Both the position numbers and the translations under genes were made by a program. The notes under the pieces were generated by a model, which worked only from the letters and a program-made list of their open reading frames with translations, was not told where the DNA came from and did not search any database. Positions 1 through 6,127 of a stretch of DNA of 12,351 nucleotides are shown here, one piece after another; position 1 is the first letter of the stretch, and each line of letters begins with the position of its first letter. The DNA is from an uncultured Dokdonia sp. (GTDB lineage: Bacteria; Bacteroidota; Bacteroidia; Flavobacteriales; Flavobacteriaceae): assembly GCA_937124495.1 (NCBI GenBank), contig CAKZKZ010000591.1, positions 1 through 12,351 on the forward strand, given 5' to 3'.

Positions 1-1
1 A

Positions 2-2398
2 GCACTCCATCAAGAAGTAATAGAGGCAAAAATTTTGGAATACAGATGCTTTAACTTTTTGAAACCAGTATCCCAATGGAGCACTCCACTATACCAAGCT
101 TTACCCTTTGAAAAGACGCTGAAGCAACCGAGTATGACGAAGGGTAAGTTATACTCTGCATTAAGTACAAATGCAAACATTAACAACCAACCTACAGTTG
201 CTCGTTATTATGGTACAAAAGCTTTAAGTCTACTCCAAGAAGGTAATTTGACTGAAGATCCTGAGTATGTATCATACTATAATTCTGTCTTATATAAGGT
301 AGGAAAAGTAGAAGAACATCAGCATAATTATAAAAAAGCAGAAAACCTCTATTTGCAATCGTTAAAAGAAGCTAGAAAATATAATACCCCTTTATATTTA
401 AGCTTTGCTGGACTATTTAAAATCTACACCATCACTGATCAGCATCAGAAAATCATAGAAATGGTAGAAGAATTTGAATCTAAAAAGTATGCACAGACAC
501 AACCGCTATTCTTTGTCTACGACTTTTACTCATACCATATAGATTATTTAACAAGAAACTCTTTATACGACGAAGCGCTGAATCAATCTGTAGTTTTAAA
601 AAAACTACTTAATACAGACAAATTCAAATCCCATTTTTCTGAATGGTTTTTAAGTGAACGTATTGCTGATATTCATAACTACCAAGGAAACCATCAAGAG
701 GCTATCAACGAGTTACTCAGCACGAAAGCATTACAAGAATCTCTAGAAATCAGAAATGCAGAAAGAGCAGGGCTTTTTATCAAATTGGCTAAAAATTATC
801 TGGATCTTAAGGATTATAAAAATGCCCAATATTATAGTGAAGAAGCACTCACTATAAATACTGAGACAAAACGTGATACCACTTCATTTCACACATCCCT
901 TGATCTAAACAATATTGAGAAAGCGCATAAAAACATATTGCTCGACAATTTGCTATTTAAAGCCCAACTCTCCGAAGCATTATATACCAAAACAAAAGAC
1001 AACACCTATCTAAAAACGAAAAGACAATCGTATGAAACTGCCCATGAATTGATTAAATTAATGGGTGGAATCAGTGATGAGGATTCTTTTTTAGATGAAA
1101 CGCAATTCAAAAATGTGTACGGTCATTTAATGCACATATATCAAGAAGAATGGAAAACAACAGGGACTAAGGAGTCTTTTGAAAATGCGCTACAACTACG
1201 CCTACAAAGTCAATATGTTACCATACTTAATGAACTGAAAGATGCCCAGCAACGTGAAGATATTGATTCGATTCCTTTCATTAAAAATAGTCGAACAACC
1301 TATCAAGGCTATAATACACTATACTATTTCTGGGGACAAGATGCCATCTATGTCTTAAATGAAAATGGCAACACACAACACTTTGACAAAATCCCATTAA
1401 CAACAGCACTAGAAACTGCTATTGACAAAGTGAGTTCAGGAATTCGAGAAATAGAAACACCCATTCATAAACAAGCACATCAACTGATATACAAAACGCT
1501 CTTTGAAAAATACATCCAACCAGATATAAAAACAGCGGTACTACTAGATGATAAATTACATCTTATCCCCTTAGCCTCTTTATGGATAGAGGAAGACGGA
1601 AACTATGTATTACAAAAAACCAATGTGGTGCATATCACAACTTCCCTACGTCAAAGAGAAACGACAGTATCTAATCAGGCATTACTAATGGCGCCTTTTG
1701 CTACACAACAAGGGGTTTTTAACAACCACCTTACCAAAAGCGCTGATGAGATTAAAGCGATAGGCCAGTATTTTGATCATGATGCTTATCTGGATCAATA
1801 CGCTTCCAAAACAACCTTCCTTGACAAAGTAGCTACGGCTTCCATCATTCATCTTGCCACCCATGCCGTTGCAAATACAGAAAATCCATTACAGAGTACT
1901 ATTCAATTTTATGAAGAAGAAATTGTAGACCCAGCACAGACGAGTTTGACACTACCAGAAATTTATGGTCTACAACTGAATGCATCTTTGGTCACTTTAA
2001 GTGCTTGTGAAACGGGTATAGGTAAAGAAATTAAAGGAAAAGGAGTACAAAGTATGGCCAATGCCTTTACACATGCTGGTGCCGCAAGTACTTTAATGAG
2101 CCTATGGAAAGTTCCTGACACAGAAACCACAACAATTATGACGGGCTTCTATACATATCTTAGCGAGGGCATGCCTAAAGATGAAGCACTACGACAATCT
2201 AAGCTCGATTATCTAGATTCCATGGTAGATTATCCTGCCTTACAACATCCTTATTATTGGTCAGGTTTTGTGATTTCTGGAGACCCTACGGCTATTGTTC
2301 AGCAAGGAAGTCCCTGGTTAAAAATTGTGCTTATTATCATGGTAATCAGTATACTCATATTCCTGTTCAGGAAGCTTTTACTCAAGCGATTTCAATAA
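2..2398 (+). CDS. TPR-CHAT domain protein (caspase-like peptidase) with C-terminal membrane anchor, 5'-truncated
   Basis: The reading frame is open to the left edge of the window, so the true start lies upstream. A TTG at 35 is the first start-like codon but has 11 in-frame codons before it and no reason to be the start. Numbering from that TTG, residues about 55-275 are helical and TPR-like, with repeats such as NYKKAENLYLQSLKEA and DYKNAQYYSEEALTI. Residues about 480-755 form a CHAT domain (caspase/separase clan). Its presumed catalytic His is H610 in HLATHA and its Cys is C658 in LSACETG (codon 2006-2008), and the typical AGAASTLMSLW and YWSGFVISGD segments follow. Residues 761-777 are a hydrophobic helix followed by RKLLLKRFQ, so the tail is probably cytoplasmic and the CHAT domain periplasmic (inference). 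The gene converges with the anti-sigma gene and overlaps it by 21 nt. Target proteins are unknown. Family assignment is strong and role is speculative. Confidence 0.93.
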   Translation, partial: ALHQEVIEAKILEYRCFNFLKPVSQWSTPLYQALPFEKTLKQPSMTKGKLYSALSTNANINNQPTVARYYGTKALSLLQEGNLTEDPEYVSYYNSVLYKVGKVEEHQHNYKKAENLYLQSLKEARKYNTPLYLSFAGLFKIYTITDQHQKIIEMVEEFESKKYAQTQPLFFVYDFYSYHIDYLTRNSLYDEALNQSVVLKKLLNTDKFKSHFSEWFLSERIADIHNYQGNHQEAINELLSTKALQESLEIRNAERAGLFIKLAKNYLDLKDYKNAQYYSEEALTINTETKRDTTSFHTSLDLNNIEKAHKNILLDNLLFKAQLSEALYTKTKDNTYLKTKRQSYETAHELIKLMGGISDEDSFLDETQFKNVYGHLMHIYQEEWKTTGTKESFENALQLRLQSQYVTILNELKDAQQREDIDSIPFIKNSRTTYQGYNTLYYFWGQDAIYVLNENGNTQHFDKIPLTTALETAIDKVSSGIREIETPIHKQAHQLIYKTLFEKYIQPDIKTAVLLDDKLHLIPLASLWIEEDGNYVLQKTNVVHITTSLRQRETTVSNQALLMAPFATQQGVFNNHLTKSADEIKAIGQYFDHDAYLDQYASKTTFLDKVATASIIHLATHAVANTENPLQSTIQFYEEEIVDPAQTSLTLPEIYGLQLNASLVTLSACETGIGKEIKGKGVQSMANAFTHAGAASTLMSLWKVPDTETTTIMTGFYTYLSEGMPKDEALRQSKLDYLDSMVDYPALQHPYYWSGFVISGDPTAIVQQGSPWLKIVLIIMVISILIFLFRKLLLKRFQ

Positions 2399-3088
2399 CG
2401 CTATTGCCTCTTTATTTTTAAAATTCGAATGGGTTTGAAGCAACGTATTCAAATGACCTTTTGTAGCTTCTTTATTATCCAACTTCAAATAACTCAGTGC
2501 TAAGTACCACTGTGCTTGAGCATAGATCGTATCTGTTTTTTTTATATGAGATTCCAAGGTTACAATAGCAGCTTCCGTTTGATCCGTTTGTAGTTGTGCA
2601 TTTGCTTTATACAAAGCAAATATCGCTTCTGGCTGATCTTCTAAAAGCTGATTTATATATACAATCGCGGTATCATAATCCCCATCATCATAAGCCATAA
2701 AAGCCAACACTTTTGTATTCTTTTCTACTTCGCCACGTACGATAGGTTGCACTACATTTTTATAAGGTTCAAAATAGTGAGCATACAGCGTTTCGTTGGA
2801 GTTGATTGTATTAAAAAACCACAGACTCCCTACACTCATAAGAACCAAAACAGTCGCAGCAATAGACCATTTTCTCCATAAAGATTGCTTTTCTTCTTTA
2901 TAAAAAGACTGTAACTGTGTTTTTGTCTGGTCATAGTCCGCTTTCGCGAAAGCGTAATGAAGCTCTTCATAAAAAGGAATATGATCTGCAAACGAAGGAT
3001 CCTTCTCAAGATACTCCTGAAATAATTGTTCCTCAGTTTCACTTAACGTTCCCTGCAAATATTTTTGAATCAATAGCTCTTTATCCAT
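2378..3088 (-). CDS. Membrane-spanning anti-sigma factor-like protein with periplasmic TPRs
   Basis: Residues 1-60 resemble the cytoplasmic N-terminus of Bacteroidota anti-sigma proteins (LIQKYLQGTLSETEEQLFQ, then EKDPSF). There is no visible zinc-binding HxxxCxxC motif. Residues about 75-92 are a single membrane helix preceded by WRKW, which predicts N-in/C-out topology. After it comes the family-typical segment LYAHYFEPYKNVVQPIVRGE, followed by TPR-like helices at about 124-157, 158-182 and 188-222. The ATG lies inside the end of the upstream sigma gene (8-nt overlap), which suggests translational coupling, as expected for a sigma/anti-sigma pair. Its 3' end overlaps the convergent CHAT gene. 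The role as anti-sigma factor is inferred from the N-terminal pattern and the gene order. A pure TPR scaffold is the alternative. Confidence 0.88.
   Translation of the reverse strand: MDKELLIQKYLQGTLSETEEQLFQEYLEKDPSFADHIPFYEELHYAFAKADYDQTKTQLQSFYKEEKQSLWRKWSIAATVLVLMSVGSLWFFNTINSNETLYAHYFEPYKNVVQPIVRGEVEKNTKVLAFMAYDDGDYDTAIVYINQLLEDQPEAIFALYKANAQLQTDQTEAAIVTLESHIKKTDTIYAQAQWYLALSYLKLDNKEATKGHLNTLLQTHSNFKNKEAIALLKSLE
2939..2954. repeat. 16-bp perfect palindrome CGCTTTCGCGAAAGCG
   Basis: The 16 bases read identically on both strands and are strikingly GC-rich for this AT-rich window. They lie inside the anti-sigma gene, where they encode part of AFAKA at residues 46-50. Only one perfect copy is present in the window. 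It could be one copy of a genome-wide interspersed palindrome or a protein-binding site, but a single copy cannot show this. Confidence 0.6.
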
Positions 3089-3641
3089 AATTGGGGGATT
3101 GAACGAGTGTCTTTAAACTTTTAAGACACCGAGATTTTTGACTTTTGGCTACATCTTTACTACTATATCCTAGGGTCTCTACAATTTCATCGAGACTAAA
3201 GCCGCGGTAATAAAATAGGTATAAGATTTCGCGACATTTCCCTCCTAATTGTTCTAATGCAAGTTGCATTTGATGTTTTCGTTCTCCATCAGGAATAGTC
3301 GCTTCAACAATTTCAGACATAACCGTTTGCTCATTATACATTTCGGAGAAATCTTCTACTAAGTGTACTTTTTTCTGCTTACGTAAATATGCATAAATCA
3401 AATATTTACCTATACTAAAAAGATAGGTTCGAAGTTCACTTTTTAGATCATCGAGTTTTCCTTGGCGTGCATTGTCTCTCAAAATAATAATAGCATCTTG
3501 ATATACATCTTCGGCCATAGAGCTCGTAATAGGGTACTTCTTTGCATACCGCAGAAATGCCTTGCGATGTGCAAGGTATACGTCGCGTAATGCTTCTGGT
3601 CGGTCTTCTTTTAATCCAGTAATAAGGCGTTGCTTTTTCAT
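3081..3641 (-). CDS. ECF-type RNA polymerase sigma factor (sigma-70 family)
   Basis: The 186-residue length fits the ECF (group 4) class, which has only regions 2 and 4. Region 2 spans about residues 23-92 and includes the conserved AEDVYQDAII helix at 43-52 and the YLFSIGKYLIYAYLRK segment expected for -10 recognition. Region 4 spans about 124-180, with LGGKCREILYLFYYRGFSLDEIVETLGYSS forming the helix-turn-helix for -35 binding. The linker between them is short and acidic. The gene is first in a two-gene operon and its stop codon overlaps the start of the anti-sigma gene, so the two are probably made together and the partner holds it at the membrane until a signal arrives (family knowledge). 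The ATG at 3641 is the first one upstream of the conserved region. No clear ribosome-binding site is visible, as is usual in Bacteroidota. Its regulon is not shown by the sequence. The divergent fibre operon is an obvious candidate. Confidence 0.94.
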   Translation of the reverse strand: MKKQRLITGLKEDRPEALRDVYLAHRKAFLRYAKKYPITSSMAEDVYQDAIIILRDNARQGKLDDLKSELRTYLFSIGKYLIYAYLRKQKKVHLVEDFSEMYNEQTVMSEIVEATIPDGERKHQMQLALEQLGGKCREILYLFYYRGFSLDEIVETLGYSSKDVAKSQKSRCLKSLKTLVQSPNYG

Positions 3642-3671
3642 ATTAGTGCATTTCGGAAGCCGAGGTAAACA

Positions 3672-3695
3672 TTTTATGCTATTAAAAGTATAAAA
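3672..3695. promoter_or_regulatory. AT-rich imperfect inverted repeat upstream of the sigma gene
   Basis: Arms TTTTATGCT and AGTATAAAA pair over 8 of 9 positions, with a G-U possible at the ninth on the + strand. A 6-nt loop separates them. The element lies 31-54 nt upstream of the sigma-factor start in the divergent intergenic region, so an operator role is possible. AT-rich dyads arise easily by chance, so this is only a candidate. Confidence 0.3.
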
Positions 3696-3784
3696 AAGAA
3701 ATGAGGCACATGAAGTAATACATGTATCTCAACACCATAAACAAATTAACAACTGATATACAGATACTTAAAAATCGATTTAAA

Positions 3785-3805
3785 AAACATCAAATTCTGA
3801 TGTTT
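3785..3805. promoter_or_regulatory. Perfect 8-bp inverted repeat in the leader of the fibre operon
   Basis: AAACATCA and TGATGTTT are perfectly complementary arms around a 5-nt loop (AATTC), ending 48 nt before the first fibre gene. On the + strand a short T-run follows (3807-3812), and on the - strand the stem runs straight into six Ts. It could be an operator, or a weak hairpin in the mRNA leader acting as an attenuator. It contains few G-C pairs. No matching -33 TTTG and -7 TAnnTTTG pair was found in the 212-bp region. Confidence 0.4.
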
Positions 3806-3853
3806 ACTTTTTAAAAGCAATAACACCAATGAGTAAACGAACCCGTATCATTT

Positions 3854-6127
3854 ATGAAGGCTTTTCAAAAATTGTTGCTTATATGTTTTTGCATACTTCC
3901 ATTTTATATAGGGATAGCGCAATCACAGTCTATTAACTATAAAGCTATTATTAGAGATAATACAGGAACTATTCTAGCTAATGACCTCGTTATTGTTCAA
4001 TTTAGTATTCTAGAAGGTACGACAAGTGTTTATTCAGAAAATCATACCCCTACAACAGATGCAAATGGACTCATTGTTCTCAATATAGGTGAAGGAACTA
4101 TACTGAGTGGTGATTACACCACTATTGATTGGGCAGCTGCTGATCATTTTTTGAATGTGCAAATCAATACTGGCGGCGGACTTATTGATATGGGAACTAC
4201 TCAGTTTCTATCGGTTCCTTATGCATTACATGCACAAACAGCTCAAAATGTATTGGGATTGGCTCCTAGAGATGAAGGAAATGGTATAGGATGGCGATTA
4301 ACAGGGATAGGCGATAATTCTAGTGAAGGATACGGGGCTATTGGATTAAATGCTATTGATCTTAGTGTTTCTGATGCTAATGGCGCGACACTTATATTTC
4401 CATACGGTGCCACTGGAGAACACGCTTTTGCTACAGGTGTAAATACCATTGCAACTGGATCTCGTGCTATTGCTATGGGAATTGATAACAGAGCCTCTGG
4501 TGATAATGCTATGGCTGTAGGGCGTTCAAATATAGCTTCCAACAATAATGCTTTTGCTATTGGTCTTAATAATACAGCATCTGGATCTGCATCTTTTGCT
4601 GGAGGCGCAAGTAATGAAGCTTCTGGTAGTGGATCTGTTGTTTTTGGTAGTACTAGTGATGCCATTGGTTTAGCTTCATTTGCATCAGGTATAGGGTTAC
4701 ATACAGACGCCTATCTCTCTGTAGCTTTTGGGCGTGGTAATATAGGAGGAGGAGATCCTGATGTTTGGGTAGCTACTGATCCTTTATTTGAAATAAGCAA
4801 TGGTTCTCCAGTAGGAAGTAATGATAGCAACGCATTAACCGTCTTTAAAAATGGAAATATTGCGATGGCAGACTCTATGGTTAGTGCAGATGGTACTACA
4901 GGAGAATTGGCTATTGCCTTAGGTCATAATACCATTTCTAATGGGGAATATACATTAACAGCTGGAGAACAGACTGAGGCTAGCGGTGAATCTGCTGTCG
5001 CATTTGGAACTCAAACAAACGCATCTGGAAATGCCTCTTTTGTTACTGGTATTGCAAGCACAGCAACGGGTCCTACTGCAGTTGCTATGGGGTTTTCTGC
5101 TGAAGCCTCTGGAACAACATCATTTGCTATTGGGAACAATACAGAAGCTAGAGGTTTTAACTCAATTGCCGCGGGTAATAGCACATTATCTTCAGGCTCT
5201 GGAGCATTTGCATTTGGATTTCAATCTACAGCATCTGGTAGTCAAGCTACAGCTGGCGGTTCTGGAAATATTGCAACTGGAAATAATTCTGTTTCATTGG
5301 GTACAGATTCTCAGTCTTTCGGAGATCATTCTTTTTCCATGGGAACCAGCGCTATTGCCTTTTCAAATTCTGAATTTGTCATTGGGCGTTATAGTGAACT
5401 ATATTCTTCTTCTACTTCTGGTACAGCAGGAACAGATCGATTATTTGTCGTTGGTAATGGGACAAGCCTCTCAAATCGAGATAATGCGATTACCGTCCTT
5501 AAAAATGGAAATGTAGGTATAGGGACATCAGCACCTCAAGAACGTTTTCACGTCGCCAATGGACGTTTACGTATAGGTACTGAAACCGTAGAAGATACAG
5601 GTGCTAATCGATTGGAATGGAATAGTAGTCTCTTTCCAGATACAGATGATGCATTTCAATTAGGAGGCTCGGCCTTACGATGGGAAGCCGTCTGGGCGAC
5701 AGATGGGACCATTAACACCTCAGATCGTAGAGAGAAAAAAGATATTCAAAGGTTAAACTATGGCTTACGCGAAATTTTAGACCTCAACCCAGTACGCTTT
5801 CGCTGGAAAGCAAAACCTGAACAAGGAGAAAAACTAGGGCTTATTGCTCAAGATCTATTAGAAGTAATTCCTGAAGTGGTTAAAACTCATGAATACGTTC
5901 GTACAGAAGACAGTGAGAATGCCAATCTTGAAAAGAAAGAACTAGATCGATTAGGCGTGTATTATACCGATCTGATTCCTGTATTGGTTAAAGCCATTCA
6001 AGAACAGCAAGAACTTATCCAAGGTTATAAAGCAGAACAACAGGAAAGCAAATCTGCTATAGCAGATCTACAATCGCAAATGAATCAATTAACCAAGCAA
6101 CTTCAAACCAAAAACTATGAAAACTAA
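3854..6127 (+). CDS. Fibre protein A: YadA-head-like repeats with C-terminal peptidase S74 chaperone domain
   Basis: A signal peptide covers residues 1 to about 23 (ends IGIAQ, no lipobox Cys). Residues 25-130 form a beta-rich N-terminal domain (SINYKAIIRDNTGTILAN...VPYALHAQTA). Two arrays of 14-residue head-like repeats follow, at 186-297 and 348-515, each closed by a neck: TDPLFEISNG...FKNGN at 309-335 and TDRLFVVGNG...KNGNVGIGTS at 527-559. The S74 domain starts near 618. It carries S623 in NTSDRREK with K628 five residues on, matching the Ser-Lys dyad of endosialidase-type chaperone domains, then GLIAQDLLEVIPEVV and YYTDLIPVLVKAIQEQQ, and a coiled coil to the end. By analogy it trimerises and cuts itself before S623. 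There is no YadA-type anchor barrel and no obvious type IX sorting domain. It is the first gene of the operon and its 3' end overlaps gene B by 11 nt. The ligand is unknown. Confidence 0.93.
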   Translation: MKAFQKLLLICFCILPFYIGIAQSQSINYKAIIRDNTGTILANDLVIVQFSILEGTTSVYSENHTPTTDANGLIVLNIGEGTILSGDYTTIDWAAADHFLNVQINTGGGLIDMGTTQFLSVPYALHAQTAQNVLGLAPRDEGNGIGWRLTGIGDNSSEGYGAIGLNAIDLSVSDANGATLIFPYGATGEHAFATGVNTIATGSRAIAMGIDNRASGDNAMAVGRSNIASNNNAFAIGLNNTASGSASFAGGASNEASGSGSVVFGSTSDAIGLASFASGIGLHTDAYLSVAFGRGNIGGGDPDVWVATDPLFEISNGSPVGSNDSNALTVFKNGNIAMADSMVSADGTTGELAIALGHNTISNGEYTLTAGEQTEASGESAVAFGTQTNASGNASFVTGIASTATGPTAVAMGFSAEASGTTSFAIGNNTEARGFNSIAAGNSTLSSGSGAFAFGFQSTASGSQATAGGSGNIATGNNSVSLGTDSQSFGDHSFSMGTSAIAFSNSEFVIGRYSELYSSSTSGTAGTDRLFVVGNGTSLSNRDNAITVLKNGNVGIGTSAPQERFHVANGRLRIGTETVEDTGANRLEWNSSLFPDTDDAFQLGGSALRWEAVWATDGTINTSDRREKKDIQRLNYGLREILDLNPVRFRWKAKPEQGEKLGLIAQDLLEVIPEVVKTHEYVRTEDSENANLEKKELDRLGVYYTDLIPVLVKAIQEQQELIQGYKAEQQESKSAIADLQSQMNQLTKQLQTKNYEN
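4409..4744 (+). repeat. 42-bp (14-residue) head repeats, gene A array 1, 8 units
   Basis: Eight consecutive 14-residue units at residues 186-297 follow the pattern ASGxxAxAxGxxxx, for example ATGSRAIAMGIDNR and ASGDNAMAVGRSNI. This is the spacing of YadA-type left-handed beta-roll head repeats, which form trimeric shafts. The last two units (AIGLASFASGIGLH, TDAYLSVAFGRGNI) are degenerate and lead into the first neck. Confidence 0.82.
4895..5398 (+). repeat. 42-bp (14-residue) head repeats, gene A array 2, 12 units
   Basis: Twelve uninterrupted 14-residue units at residues 348-515, for example ASGESAVAFGTQTN and ATGPTAVAMGFSAE. This is the longest head array in the window. All units keep the exact 14-residue register, with no insertions. 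Confidence 0.82.

Noticed and set aside
2399..2440. Terminator between the convergent CHAT and anti-sigma genes
   Set aside because: The two coding regions overlap and no GC-rich hairpin with a T-run is visible at either 3' end.
3829..3936. 35-codon ORF (MSKRTRIIYEGF...) overlapping the start of fibre gene A in another frame
   Set aside because: No ribosome-binding site, no recognisable family, and it overlaps the clear signal peptide of gene A. A leader peptide is conceivable but nothing supports it.
4243..4665. 140-codon antisense ORF, with similar ones at 6923-7186 and 8673-8945
   Set aside because: They lie opposite the 14-residue head repeats. Their repetitive, Pro/Ala-rich proteins are what the 42-bp repeats give in antisense, so they are shadows.
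4409..5398. CRISPR-like array from the regular 42-bp periodicity
   Set aside because: The period is coding (14 residues), units are degenerate at the DNA level, and there are no constant repeats with unique spacers. The CHAT protein here is also not next to any Cas gene, so a Craspase-type system is not supported.
4986..5516. 176-codon + strand ORF in a second frame inside gene A, rich in Leu
   Set aside because: The composition is the frame-shifted reading of the head repeats; it has no independent start signal or domain.
5803..5818. Near-palindrome GCTTTCGCTGGAAAGC in gene A, resembling the palindrome at 2939
   Set aside because: It encodes the conserved RFRWKA segment, and the equivalent sites in B and C have lost the symmetry, so coding constraint and chance explain it.
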